64,000 nt of DNA from Erythrophleum ivorense (GCA_026724425.1 JAIUCV010000001.1:3978001-4042000), one strand, 5' to 3'. Positions 22,341 to 35,241 are shown, numbered from the stretch's first letter. A program made the numbers and translations. The notes: generated by a model not told the origin, from the sequence alone.

Positions 22341-22460
22341 AAGGCTCGGCAGCCAATGAAATTTAAAAAGACTATGGTGAAAACCCTAGGAGTTCCGGCG
22401 AAAGCACGAGAAATAAACAAAATGTACGATCAGAAGAAAGAGTTACAACTGATTCTATAC

Positions 22461-22641
22461 CACCGCCGAAGTCACTGTCTAAGCTGTCATCGGTATCCCC
22501 AGCCTCAGCTGCGTCTTCAAAGAACTGCAGAACTCCCCGGTTCCTCGTCCTGCGGCCACCACCAGACTTGTCATCCCCAGCGCCTCGCTTCCTCTTGCCG
22601 GAGGAATCTTTTCCGGCAACTTCCTTGCCCTTGATCGTCAT
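22461..22641 (-). pseudogene. KTF1/SPT5-like first exon, orphan fragment
   Basis: ATG at 22641. The frame encodes a basic Gly/Lys/Ser-rich start (G-K-E-V-A-G-K, G-K-R-K-R) and then G-V-L-Q-F-F-E-D-A-A-E followed by Asp/Ser-rich residues. The V-L-Q-F-F-E-x-(S/A)-A-E-V core with flanking K-R and D/S-rich stretches is what I recall at the N terminus of KTF1 (RDM3/SPT5-like), an RNA-directed DNA methylation factor that binds AGO4. A donor (GGTG|GTATAG) lies at 22461/22460. No NGN, KOW or WG/GW-repeat exons are seen leftward to 18519, so only the first exon is present. It could be a fragment, or a gene with a very long first intron truncated by the CACTA. Confidence 0.5.
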
Positions 22642-22765
22642 TTCCGACAAGAATGTAGAACGCCAAACGCATGCAGATTGTCAGAGACGAGAAAGGCAGA
22701 GAGCAGAGTGACAAGCGAAAGTTGAAGCAAAATGAAATGAAATTGTGTGAAAAAATGGCCGGTGC

Positions 22766-22771
22766 CACGTG
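22766..22771. promoter_or_regulatory. G-box upstream of the KTF1-like exon
   Basis: CACGTG inside GCCACGTGGCA, about 125 bp upstream of the ATG at 22641. TGGGCC-type motifs lie at about 22873-22881 and 22939-22945. Such motifs are common in promoters of broadly expressed plant genes; function here is inferred. Confidence 0.4.
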
Positions 22772-24018
22772 GCAGGGTACGTTTGTCGTGGGAACTGAGC
22801 ATGTCTATTTACAAAATTGTCCCTAGCTCGGTTCGTACGTAGTAGTGTTACATGGACCAGCCATACACATATTGGGCCGGATCAGGCCGTTCAATGAACA
22901 GGTCATTTTTGACATAATCGTGTCCATCCACATGGGCCCAAGCGCCAATTTTTAGAAACTAAATTTTAATAATTCTTTTATTTGTTATCATATAAATTGT
23001 AATTCGTACATTTTATTAATAATTTTAGTTTAACGGTTAACTGGTCATGACAATTATCCAATATAATTTTTTTGCTTATTTTTAATACAATGAATTCCCT
23101 CAATTTGATACATTATGCTGCATTTCTTTTCTCATATTAGTCCAAAAAAGTATAGTGAATTATTAACTATTATTCTATATTTAATTTATTTAATATTTAA
23201 TTATATTAGAATTGAAAATTTTTTATACGAACAAAAAGAAATGATACTAAGGAGTAGTACAGTTTCTTATATTTGTAACTTTTTTAAATTAAAATATGAC
23301 TAATATATAATTATCTAATAAAGAGATGATAAGTATATAATTTAATTAGAGACTTATATATTTATTATTTTTAATTAAAAATATGATAATAAAAATATAT
23401 AATATTATTATAAAAGTTTCTTTTTAAAATTAATCCTTTTGTCCATATCGTTTGCTAAATGCAGGGTTTCCGCAGAACCTCATTGGGCCTTCTCTATTGC
23501 AGGATAGTTTTCGTCTTTTTTAATAACGAGCCAGGCTATCTAATGGTGCACCTTCATATAACTATATTACCATTTTTTTTATTTGTTCAATTTAATTTCA
23601 ACTTTTTTATTTTAAAAATAACTCTAATACTATTAAATCTCAACTCTTTATTAAAAAATACAGAATACTATTTGATGGAATAGTGATTACCTTAGAAAAT
23701 TAAAATCTATAAAAAAAAAAAAAAAGAGAGAGAAGCTTTGGATTTTTAAATTTACACAAAATTGTTCGCCCTTTTCATGCCTCATTCAAAATTTTAAATT
23801 TTTGTGAGACAGGTTATCTTTCCAAATTTTATTCAATCTCAACAAAATTCTTTTTCATTGTTTAAAAATGACCTTAATAAAAATTAAAATTCAAATGCAT
23901 CAAATAGCAGCTAAGTGAGCTAATAGATTGGGTCATTTTTTAAGAACCAAATAAAATTTTACTCATTTAAATTTTGATTATTCAAAAGAATTGTATTGAA
24001 CTATATTCATACAAAAGT

Positions 24019-24488
24019 CAATAACTTTAAATTTTGAATTTTTTAAAATTTTTTTAATTAATTTAAGACAAATCGTTATTCAAACTCATTGTTTAGTTTA
24101 GAATACTACTAAACCAAAACTTATTGATACAAAGCTTTAAATTTGGTTTACATTTAGAAAAAAAAAAAGTGAGCATCTTTAGGACATAAAGTTTTGAAAA
24201 AAAAGAAAGAAAAAATTGAATATTTTGATTTGGAGAGATTTTAATATTTTTTAAATAACTTTTGAATTTTGAATTTTTTAAAATTTTCTTAATTAAATTA
24301 ACACAAATCCGTATTCAAACTCATCATTTAGTTTAGAATACTACTAAACCAAAACTTATTGATACAAAGCTTTAAGTTTGGTTTATATTTGGAAAAAAAA
24401 AATTGAGTATCTTTAGGACATAAATTTTTGTAAAAAATAAAAAATTGAATATTTTGATTTGGAGAGGTTTTAATATTTTTTAAATAAC
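24019..24488. repeat. tandem duplication, two ~235-bp units
   Basis: The block with TAGTTTAGAATACTACTAAACC near 24096 recurs near 24331, and surrounding sequence aligns over about 235 bp each with moderate divergence and small indels. Both units end in a TTTTAATATTTTTTAAATAAC motif. Confidence 0.85.
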
Positions 24489-27400
24489 TTTAAATTTCAC
24501 ATCTAACTATTTACCAATATTGTAGTCTCTCTACTTTTCCTTATTATTTTACAAAGACATGGATACTGTAGTAAATCTTTCCATTTTGCTTTTCTACAAG
24601 ATGGCCTTGCTTCAAGCATGGAAGTTTTATGTAATTATCTTTAGCTAAGAAATATACCCCTTTTAAGTTCTTTCATAATTTTAGATTGTTTTGCTCTGCG
24701 GTTCAATTTACATTGAGCCCATTTGAACATTGGGATTTGCAATGGGCTAATAAATCTTTGATAGCAATGACTGGAAGGAGAAGAAGAGTGGAAGAGAGAG
24801 GGAAATGAAGAAAATTTTGTTTGGTATGTAAGAATAGCTTTTCATTTACTTGACATTTTTATGTGTCATTTTTATTAAATAATTGATAGAAAGTTATCGT
24901 GCACATGAGAGAGAAAAGCCAAAAGATTATTTTGTCCGTGCATCTAAGTCCAAACCTTGTGATATCAAGTTATTATGCAATGATGTTTTATTTTTATTTA
25001 AAAAATTATAGTTAATGATTTTAAATTAAAAATATGTATACAAGATCTTAAATTTTAAAGTTATTTTAAAATATTTAAGGATAAAAAATTTTAATTAAGG
25101 ATTATAAATTATAATTTTTCTGTGTAATTTAAATTTATAGTCTAGAGTCCTTCAAAATCTAAAATCATTTATTATAAATATCTTTAATTTAAGAGTTTTA
25201 ATTTAAAAAAATTACATTAATTAATAGAAATTAATATCTTAATTTTTTTTGGCACTAAGTGTGTTTTTTATTATTTACTCACTTTTCATTTTATTCCTGT
25301 ATTATTTTCACTTTATTAAACATCTAAATAGAAAGATATCATCATTTCTTTTTATATTATGCCAAACGTTATTTTAGGTCATAAAATTCTATTGACTTCT
25401 CATTTCTATTATTTTTTTGATGCCTAAAATTTTTTCTTATTTTATCATACTAAATCTGATTATAGATCAAGCATGTAAAAAAAAATATTTAAAAATTAGG
25501 GCTTGGCCCTTGTATTGTTCATTAAAAATTGGGGCCAAGTCCAACCTAACTCATTAATATCTTTTGAGTTTTTTTTTTTTTGGGCTGAACTTTTAGATTT
25601 GAACATATGTCTAAATATTAAAATTTTTTTATTTATACAATTTTATTATAATATTGTTATATCTAAAAAAATTCAAGAAAAATAAAATTTAATAGCAATT
25701 GACTCTAAACACAATAATATATACTTTTATTATTTTCTCATGATTATCATTATGAGAAGTATGTGTATTAAAAAAAACTTATCATGCTAAATAAACAAAG
25801 CATTTGAATTTAATAAATGACGAAAAATAAATAACATTTAATAATATTAATAAAAAATTATTGGACTAGACAAGACTTTAGAAAAGCTCAAGGCCAGCTT
25901 ATTTTAAAAATAGACTTTTTTTATAAAGTAGATACGTTTTTTCTTCCAACCTTTTTTTTTACTCATATATATATATATATATCTAACTTATCAACCAAAT
26001 AGGCTTTTTGACCGATAATAAAATACATACTATACATAACCCCAGACACACCCTTCGGCTACTTGGTGGATCCATTTCCTCAGGGCTATGAAGAACTTAT
26101 TTAAGTTAAAAGTGCTTCAGCACATCTTTACAAATTTTCAATTTTTTCTGAATTAATTTTAAAGATTTTTTTTTTCTATTAAGTTTGAAACTTATGAGGA
26201 ATCCTTAACTAGAACTCTAATTAATTCTAGTTTTCTATGACCTGTTTAGCTTTGTATAAAATAGAAAGATTCTTCTTATAAAGTTATATGTAATGTATAT
26301 TATACATTGGTAATTATTATTCATTATTATTTAATAATATCTATTTTATTTTAAATTTAAATTAAAGACAAGATAAAAAATCTTTTTAATTTGTAAAATT
26401 ATTTTTCATTTTTTTGTTATTCTACATGTGAAACAAGAATAGATCAAAGATTCCTAAATCAAGAACCTAGCCAAACAATATAAGGTTTCTAGGAAGCTGA
26501 CAGAGTATATTGCCCCTTCTTTTTCTTCCTTTCTCCATAGAAAGGGATCAAAAGCATGAGGAGTCGTGCATTCTAGGAAAAGATGGTATTTGATAGGGAT
26601 GGGAACGTGTTGAAAATTAATGGGGAGATTGGTGGTGTCCTGATGACGACGAAAATTGATATTTGTGATTTGTACTTAGGTCGAGTAGAATAGCTTGTTT
26701 ATATGTACTACATATTTTTATGTAATCATCTACGTCATATCTAGGTCAATAAATCTACAAATTTAGATTTTCTTGACTTAAAGATAAATTAAAATTGGAA
26801 TAAATTATATAAATTTTTATTAAAATTATATAATTTCTTATCTGTGAAATATATACAAATTTATTATAAAGTAAAAAATTATATTATATTTTAGTTTAAT
26901 CTTAAATTTTTTAATTAAAATATTCTTTATTTAAAATTTGTTTAGTTAAAAAAATATATATTTAAATTAATAAATGACATTTTTGTCAAAAAATTTTAAA
27001 ATTAGATTAAAGTGTAAGATAATTTTTTATTTTAAGATAAATTTATATATTTTTTAAAATAGAAGAAAGATTTGTTTAATTTATTTTTAAAACATTTAAT
27101 TTAAAAAAAGAAAAAAAAATTAAAATTGAGAAAAGTTGTGACTTTATACATTTTTTTAATTTTATTTTATCTTTTAGTATATACCATGTAATATTATATA
27201 TTTATTATTTTTATTTAATATTGTTTAATAATATGTATTATTTCTTGAATTCAAATTAAAGAAAAGAAATAAAAATCTTTTTATATTAACAAAGATTAAT
27301 TATTTTTATATTTTTCTTTTTATTCTAAATACAAAACAGGCAGTTGATATTCTTATTCATGGTTTCTCATTTGATATATAGATTGAATATGTGTCAGGTG

Positions 27401-27989
27401 TGTTTTTAGAAGGAGAACTTAACATTTTGTCATATTTACATTAATTACTAGGTGGATATAGAAAACAACATAAAAATTTCAAATAATAAAAACAAATACT
27501 TTTTTATTTAAACAAATAATTAATAAAGGGATCTACTAACATTGGAAAATAGTTTATTTTTACTTAAAAACCTGACCAAATATCTTAAAATATAAAAACC
27601 AATACATTCTAGAAAATAATAATACTAATAAATAACAGTCTCTTTCCTCTCAAAACTTGGCCAAAAGAAGAGTCACACTCCCAACACGCTTGAGTCAAGG
27701 AGGGGGGACAGCGGTCGCACTACAATAGTCTTCAGTCAAAGAAAAAAGCCGTGTTTGGATGCGACAAGTGGTGGACCGCCGCGTTGTGAGGTGGTGGTGT
27801 TTCTATGTCTTTTTTTTTTTTTCAAAGTAAAATTTGAATCTTTTAAAGTTTACTTGTAAATTTTTTTATATAATTAAAAGAAAATAGATATAAAAATATG
27901 AGATTCATATGTTTCGATTCTCTTTCTTAGTCTCATATCTTATTTTATTTATTTTTCTAAATTTACCACAAATTTTTTAAAAAATTATA

Positions 27990-28340
27990 CTTGTAGTCTT
28001 TTTGATTTTATTTAATTTTAATTTGATTTTTATAATTCTAAAATTTGTAATTAAGTCTTTAAAGTTTAAATAATTTTTAATTTAGTCCTTATCTTTATAT
28101 ATTTATTAATATTTTGTCATGAGTTTATTTTATTTTATTTTTTATTAATATAAATCATACATATTTAGATTATTAAGACACTATATATTAATAAAATTTT
28201 ATAAAATATTGACAAAATTTTATTAATAGAGATAAAATTAAAAAATATATAAACTATAAAGACTTGATTATAAATTTTTAAATTATAAAAGTAAATTAAA
28301 AATTAATTAAAATTATAAATATTAAAAATATAATTTTTTT
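27990..28340. repeat. AT-rich foldback element
   Basis: The left arm (about 28010-28100) contains phrases such as AATTAAGTCTTTAAAGTTTA and AATTTAGTCCTTATC. The complement of the right arm (about 28330-28230) contains AATCAAGTCTTTATAGTTTA and the matching flanks. The arms can pair over roughly 100 bp. It resembles a foldback MITE; no clear target duplication was identified. Confidence 0.6.
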
Positions 28341-29784
28341 TTCAAAATTTACAAACAGAAACTCTGGAGGACCGGTGCTGGCCTTTTTCAGGCCTTTCCT
28401 CTCATTGGTAGGATCACTCCCAAGTTGAAAACCAGCTAGTGGTGACCTATTGGCCTTCTCGCCAACCACATGCGGTATTACTTTTTCTTTTTGTTTTTTA
28501 AGTTATGGTAATATTTTACTTCTTTAAATTTATTAATTTTTTTAATTTTGTCCATTAAATATATTTTCCTTCAATTATTTATTTAATTTTAGTTAAAATA
28601 CAAAGAACTTCATAGGAAGTTATGCAATTTATACTTTACAAATTTAAAAATTGACCAATTTTCAATTTTATATAATATAACTTCTTTTCTAACTAGGTGG
28701 TGTCTCTAACAAACATATAAAACTCGAGAAAGTGAAAGGAAAATTAAAAAATACATAAAGGAAGTATGGAGTCTCACGTGAGTTGTGGCTTGTGAATAGA
28801 TTAATCTGGCTTATGAATAGTGTTTCAAAGGAAAACAATTAATGGTTACAGATTATATATATATATATATGTATGTATGTATATTCTGTCCAAAACTCTA
28901 CTACTACTTATTTGTGTAAGCTGAAATAATTCAAGCTTACCAAAAAAAAAACATCTAACTTATTATTTATGACAAACAGTAATTTTTTTGGTTGCAATTT
29001 GTGGAAGGATATAACAAAAGAAAAGTTCTTCTTTTTTTGTCATTTGAGATGACATGTCGAAGGTTTTTTTTTTATTTAGCTTTTTTTAACCTACATATAT
29101 AAATAAGTAATATTAGTGTTTTAGATAGAAAAAGTTGATGAAAGAATTATGTGGCACAAAATTGAAAGTTTGAGGAGTCAACGGTCAACTCTCAGAATTA
29201 AAAGAGATAAATTACACAAACTTTTAGTTAAACAATATTGTTTAAATTTATATCTTTAATTTTTAACTCCTATCATGTGTAAATTAAATTAATAATATCA
29301 TTAATAGACATGCATTTGACATTGCTAATTTGGCATTTTATTTGCACACTTGTATAGTAAATAAAGTTAATATATTTAATTTTTTGAATTTTTACCTTTT
29401 TTCCTTTCTTTTAACTTTTAAAAGCCTAATGTTGACAAAAAATTAACAATTACGATATGAATTGAAAGTTAAAAAATTAGTCAGATATAAAACAAACTTA
29501 ATATCAAATCAAAACAATAAATGAATTAATTGAAGAAATTAAAATATTAATTTAATTTTTTATTTATAAATAAAAATATCTTTAAACTTTTGCCATGAAA
29601 TATCCTCTTCAAGCATATTCTTCACAGGTAATATTAATACTAGGATTTGCATTATGCTTACGTTTCAAATGTACATTTAAAAAGTGGTCCCATATTATGG
29701 TCTACAATTATGTAGAAGTATCCTTTTCTTGATTGATGAGAAAGACAACTTTTCTGACATATGGATCTTAACAACTCCTTTCAG

Positions 29785-30560
29785 TTAAATATAAAAATAA
29801 ATAAATAAAATGATTTTAAAAATAAAAATAATTTTAATGTTTTTTATTTTTAAATAATTAATTAATAATTAATAAAATAATATTAAATAATAATTAAAAA
29901 ATAAAATAGATATTTTATATAATTTTTTCTTTCTAATTCTCATTTCTTTTCTTTTTTTCCCTTTAACTTGCCCTGCCAGCCCTAGATTGCATAGTATACA
30001 CTGTACAGAAAGGATCTTTAAATAAAAACATTAAAAAAATAAAATATACCCCTCCACACGAGGGACCTGCGCAGAAGTTTTATCCAACTTTCTCGCTTGT
30101 AAGAGAGTTCTTGGCTTTAATTTATTGTTCGAATAAAAATAACTCAAAAAAAACCATCAAAGCTTTTTTCTCTACTTATTTAATACGCGAACAATTAGAT
30201 ATAAAAATCAAAATAAAAAAACATTTAATATTTTTTATTTTTAATAATTAAATAATAATTATAAAAATAAAATAAATATTATACAAATTTATTTTTTATC
30301 TCTACTTTTTCTTTGACCTATCAAAGGCCTACAATATTTCAAATAGAAAAGTCACGGGTAGACTAAACAAAGTTCATGTCACGTCCACTCCAATCAATAC
30401 GATCAACTAAATTTAACTCAATGTAGGCATATTTGGTGTATAAATAAAATAAAAAATAAAAAATTATATAATAATTATTATATTATTATAATTATGATTT
30501 AATAATATTTATTTTTTATTTATAAAATTATTTTTATTTTTATTTTTGCATATTAAAAAA
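29785..30560. repeat. cluster of related AT-only segments (possible MITE family)
   Basis: Three segments (about 29785-29945, 30190-30330, 30425-30560) share an order: A-rich block with ATAAAATAAAAAATAA-like runs, then TTTTTATTTTTAATAATTAA, then AATAATTATA and a T/C-rich end. Similar segments occur at 35470-35640 and 35735-35910. Their low complexity makes the relationship uncertain. Confidence 0.4.
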
Positions 30561-30897
30561 TTTGTTAGAGATAAAATATTAAATTAAAAAAATTCTCATA
30601 AGAAGTAAATTAAAATATTTTATAAAATAATATATAGAAGACTATATTTTAATGAATAATCAATATTCAATCTAAAAGTAAAGTTTTTAAGTATTATTTT
30701 TAAATTATAATTAATGAAATAGTAATTATTTTTAATGATGGGGCCCACCACAGTACAATAAAGTCGGCTCTGTTTAATCGAAACAATCATTGAACCCATT
30801 TACTGCACACTTTGCGATCCTGGCTTTGAAAATATCTCCCCCACTTTGTTAAAGATGAATATCACATGACACTTCCTTTCCAACACTTCATTACGAC

Positions 30898-31185
30898 GGA
30901 AGCGGATCTCCTGCACATCTTTAAAGATGTGCAGGGCCTTCACATTTGATCTGGATCGTTCAAATTTAATTTGGACGATTCAATTTTTTTTTTTTAAATT
31001 TAGATATTTTTTTTATTTTAAAAGATGCAAAACGTAAAAATAAAATAATCTTATAACTATATATTTCTATAGAAATAATGATTTAAATAAAAAAGCATAA
31101 AATATAAAATGTAAAATATGGATCGTTCAAATATTATTTGAACAGTCCAGATCATATCTCAAGGATGTGCAAGAGATCCGTATCC
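30898..31185. mobile_element. 288-bp Mutator-like MITE
   Basis: Flanked by a perfect 10-bp direct repeat TCATTACGAC at 30888-30897 and 31186-31195. The ends are inverted repeats: left GGAAGCGGATCTCCTGCACA, right complement GGATACGGATCTCTTGCACA. A 9-11 bp target duplication with long terminal inverted repeats and no coding capacity fits a Mutator-like MITE. The left arm contains a perfect 26-bp palindrome at 30910-30935, not mirrored intact on the right. Confidence 0.8.
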
Positions 31186-33392
31186 TCATTACGACATCAA
31201 TTATGACCTCTCATCGTACCTAAAAATTAATATTTTTAATGTATTACTTTTATATCCTTGAATTTATATTTTTTTTTTGTAAACATTCTTTAAATGATAA
31301 TTTTAAAAATTATTTTATACTATCCATTATATTAAAGTAAGATAAAAACGAGTAAAAACAAATATAAACTTACTGACATGAAAACATTATTATTTTTCAT
31401 AACAGACTGGCTTTTTTGGCTTTAAAAATGTAAGTGGGATTGGCAAATACAAATGTTATTAAAATTAGACCAAAACTTGTTAGACCGGTTAAAAATTGGT
31501 AAATTAGTTTGGTTTATTCATAAAATTGATATGTTAAAAAGTTAGTTAAGAATGGGCTAAATCAGCCAAAATTGAACCAGTCTAAGGTTTAGTTGATTTT
31601 GAATATATATTTTTTTATAGATTTTTACTTATTTCATCCTTAATAGATCTAAAAAATTAAAAATAGAAGATTGTGAGAGAAAGAAAGGGTAAAAAAATTA
31701 AAAAATATAAGAAAATTAAAAAATATATATACTTGGCCATTTTTTAATTTTGTTATTTATTATACTTTACTTATTGGCAATATCTCTATTAAATATTAAG
31801 GTATTTAGTTAAAATTATTCATTTCTCTACATCAATATTTAAAATTAATAATTAATCATATTTAAAATTTTTAGTATTTGTTTATTATTTAAAATTTTAA
31901 TATATAAAATTTTAAAAATATATATTTAATTATCATTAATTCAATAATAATTCAACTATAATTAAATTAATAAATTAAAAACCAATACTTTTACTAATTT
32001 AATGATTAATTCAATTTTAATAGCATTAATTAATATGATAAAACAACTCATAGCTTTGCCTAATTTACTCTAATATATATGCATATATATATATATTGTG
32101 GTGATTGTATTTGGATTAATATCAATAATCTCTTTTTGTAGTTTCTAGTTTCTTCATTTATTAAATGTGGTTTATTTTAATATTATATCACAAGGTTTTT
32201 ATTCCCAAAAAAATTTCTTTTAGATGTGCGGCCATTTTAGAAGAAGATTGATGAAAGAAAAGAAGTAACATTTTTTCTTTAAATTTTTTAAAATTATTTA
32301 AAGAATAAAACTTAAAATGCAAAAGATCAATGTGAAAAAAAATATTTTGTTTTAAGTTGGTCTACAGGTAATAAAATAATAATAATAAAATTTTTAAAAA
32401 ATTATGTTTGTCCCACTAAAACAATCATAGAGCTTTGCATGTTGTGTGATTAATTATTTTCTGACCACACACGTATGTGTAAGAAGCACAAATTAGATGA
32501 TAATAGCGACATTTGTGTGCTGAAATTGAAGAAGGGGACCACTTTATTTAGTATGTGACCTTTCCGTTTCCGCATCAAAAAATCAAAAAAGCATTATTTC
32601 CGTGTCATCTTTCAACACAACAGCCACGCAATTTACATACACCTCATTCTTCTTTTTCCTCGCTGCACTTAAATTCTGTGCAAATGATAGTCAAAATGAT
32701 TGTGCTAGGTACCAGAGTGTGTACTCATCTCTATCTAATTAGACTTTCAAAGTGTCATGTCTTCTGTTCACACGATAAACTATTATACACGCAATATTTC
32801 AACATGATTATTGGTTGAAAATTTACATCTTTTAGACTACCTTCTGTTAGAAGTGGAAATTTTCAATCCCTGGTTTAGTCAATTTTTTTGGAACTGAAAT
32901 TTAAGATACAGGCATATACTTATTATTCATTGTCATCTACTGTATCTTTCTTTATATTTTTTACATAAAAACAAAATTACAATCACACACTTTTGTAGCA
33001 CTTTGAATAAGATTTTTCTAATGAGTTAGTCAGTTATATATCACATTACAAAATAATGATGAAATAATCAGTGGACAACGAAAATATATAATTTTTCTGC
33101 AATAGAATCTCATATATGACATATATTCATTGATGAATTTATGTAGATATTGTATACTAAAAAATAACGTGATTGATAATGCCTTTCTAAGAATTCCTTG
33201 GAACATTGATAAAAAATTACAGAAAAAAAAAGAGAATTCAGTGGAACAAATTAAAAAGCTATCATTTATTTATTTTAAACCAGATATACGCACTGTTACC
33301 AACTGGCGATACAGTGAAAAGCAAACTTAAGATTACAAGAACTTCTATTATAAACTAGATATGGGGATCAATACCTTATTCAAGATTTTCTA

Positions 33393-33395
33393 CCT

Positions 33396-33429
<34 letters not shown>
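33393..33429. repeat. (TA)n(CA)n compound microsatellite
   Basis: TA repeat followed by ACACAC repeat just downstream of the stop codon of the MFS gene at 33451-35241. Confidence 0.9.
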
Positions 33430-33432
<3 letters not shown>

Positions 33433-33450
33433 CACTTTTACCTACGACAT

Positions 33451-35241
33451 CTAATTACTACCCTCCATTCCATTTGCATTAGGTGCAGGTCCAGCCTCTT
33501 TCTGAGCCACACCCATTTCTGTCTCATTATTTTCTTCCTCTCTGAACTTCTTGTAAATGTCACTTTTGTAAAAGCTTCTAGTCCTGACTACCAAAATAAG
33601 TGACACGAGTGCCCCAAACAAGGTCACTCCTGTGATAATAAAGAAGGCCAATCTATAACACTCAATTCCTTTACAGTTCAATTCTTCTCCTTCCTCCCTC
33701 TTCAACCCCAACGCCGCCATTTGCCTCCTCGCTTCCTTATCATACAAATACCCAGCAACCCTCACATTCAACAAATACGACCCTATAGGGCTAGCCACTG
33801 ACCCTACATTATAAAGCGTGGAGTAATACTTAAGCCCAAATAACTCAGAAATAATGGAGAATAGTATAGGCCAGCTGGCTCCGAAGCAGAACCCTATGAT
33901 TATTGAGGCCACGTAGAGACCATTTGGGACGTTGAAGGCTACTAGGAGGTGGCCAACACATGAAAGGACGAGAATTGATGTGAGCATGAAGGGTCTGGGC
34001 ACCTTGAGCTTTGTAACTACGAACTCTGAGATCACCCCTTGTGCTATCTTCCCCAAATAAATCCAAATTGCCATTAGAGACACAAATGTCATTATGCTAT
34101 GTGGAGAGTACCCTAAGGCCGTCCCAATTTGGCTTAGATTGTTCACCACCGTTAGGGTACCCCCAAGCCCACATATTGTAGCAGAAAACAAAATCACCAT
34201 GTCTAGGCTGAAAATTGCTTGGAATATGGTATAGTCTTCCCCTCTTTCCGGGTGTCTCAATATGTTTCTCCACCAAGAATAAGAGACAGCTTCTTGCTCT
34301 TCTCCACGCATGAGCCTAGGCTCGGACTCAGGCTCTGGCTCTGGCTCCGGTTTGGGCTTTTCTGTGGCTATAATTATTTTCTGCGGTTCTTGTTTTTTCG
34401 TTTTCCAAATTTTAAGCTCCTCCCTTATTACAACCACAATAGGGAGGATGAGCAAGAGAAGCATAAAAGAGGAAGTAAGATAATACTCATTCTGGGTAAA
34501 TTTGAAACATTTTTCCAATATGATGATACCCAGAAGAAAGCCCGCAAGAAGAAGCGACAAGTAGACGAACTTATAGAAATTTTTAGAATCATTCTGCTGT
34601 TGAACCCCCTTGTGGTGCCTTATAACCGGAAGAAACGTAAAGGAAGTAACCGTAGGGAGCCAAGCCATGAGCAAAAGAAGAGACTTGGAGTCATTCCCAT
34701 AGTAGGCGTAATATAACTGAGTTATAACCGCCGCACTCAAACCCAAGTAGCCGCTCAACATTCCGATGACGATTCCACGGGTGCCGGGGAAGTTCTTGAC
34801 CGAGGTGACGACGACGCCGGTGTTGGTGGAGCAGTGGGAGTTGGCGCCGACAAAAACAAAGAACGCCATGAGGGAGACGCCGGGCGCGTGCGGGAGTTTG
34901 CGGGTGACAGCGAGCCATATCATGAAGTAGCCGAAGAAGTTGAGGACGGCGCCGATGGAGAGGACGACGGACGGCGGGGTGACCTCGTTGAGGAGGCCGA
35001 AGAGGATGCCGATGTTGGCGCCGAGATCCTTGAAGAAGGAGAGGAGGTTTAGAGTGGATTGGTCGTAGCCGAGGACGGACTTGATGTCGCGGGAGTAGAG
35101 GGCGAACATGTAGCTGGCGCCGGAGACCGACATGATGAGGAAGGACGAGAAGATCATGAACCACCGGCCCCTGAGGAACTGGACGGTGAAGGCCTTTGTG
35201 GGTTCGAGCCAAGTTTTATGGGGTCCTGAAGAGACCACCAT
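33451..35241 (-). CDS. nodulin-like / NFD4-like major facilitator protein, intronless
   Basis: Complete 596-residue membrane protein from ATG 35241 to the stop at 33453-33451. The N-terminal half is a nodulin-like domain (about residues 25-270). R-W-F at 26-28, G-Y-D-Q-S-T-L-N-L-L-S-F-F-K-D-L-G-A-N at 58-76, N-F-F-G-Y-F-M-I-W-L at 101-110 and V-K-N-F-P-G-T-R-G at 148-156 are family signatures. The C-terminal half (about 335-555) is a second MFS-like block starting with E-R-G-E-D-Y-T at 332-338. About twelve hydrophobic segments are visible. The central cytosolic loop (273-330) has an acidic (E-P)n run at 299-307. Related plant proteins are annotated as nodulin-like or NUCLEAR FUSION DEFECTIVE 4-like; substrate is not established. 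Length matches the family. The position of the paralogue's intron (Gly132 here) is uninterrupted. No frame damage; probably functional. Confidence 0.93.
   Translation of the reverse strand: MVVSSGPHKTWLEPTKAFTVQFLRGRWFMIFSSFLIMSVSGASYMFALYSRDIKSVLGYDQSTLNLLSFFKDLGANIGILFGLLNEVTPPSVVLSIGAVLNFFGYFMIWLAVTRKLPHAPGVSLMAFFVFVGANSHCSTNTGVVVTSVKNFPGTRGIVIGMLSGYLGLSAAVITQLYYAYYGNDSKSLLLLMAWLPTVTSFTFLPVIRHHKGVQQQNDSKNFYKFVYLSLLLAGFLLGIIILEKCFKFTQNEYYLTSSFMLLLLILPIVVVIREELKIWKTKKQEPQKIIIATEKPKPEPEPEPESEPRLMRGEEQEAVSYSWWRNILRHPERGEDYTIFQAIFSLDMVILFSATICGLGGTLTVVNNLSQIGTALGYSPHSIMTFVSLMAIWIYLGKIAQGVISEFVVTKLKVPRPFMLTSILVLSCVGHLLVAFNVPNGLYVASIIIGFCFGASWPILFSIISELFGLKYYSTLYNVGSVASPIGSYLLNVRVAGYLYDKEARRQMAALGLKREEGEELNCKGIECYRLAFFIITGVTLFGALVSLILVVRTRSFYKSDIYKKFREEENNETEMGVAQKEAGPAPNANGMEGSN

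Larger units (their letters stand above)
22800..33450. other. gene-poor, very AT-rich intergenic region
   Basis: About 10 kb without a recognisable gene. It holds a ~235-bp tandem duplication (24019-24488), AT-rich foldback DNA (27990-28340), a Mutator-like MITE (30898-31185), several related AT-only segments (29785-30560), TA microsatellites (25964-25983, 28855-28873) and many homopolymer runs. Short patches with more balanced composition (27655-27800, 28365-28480, 26040-26100) resemble low-copy DNA but match nothing I know. Confidence 0.6.

Noticed and set aside
22356..22634. + strand open frame opposite the KTF1-like exon
   Set aside because: Antisense shadow; the - strand frame has the recognisable motif and splice donor.
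34691..35212. Long open frame in another frame on - inside the intronless MFS gene, rich in Arg, His and Pro
   Set aside because: Shadow of a GC-rich coding block; the overlapping frame encodes the conserved MFS protein.
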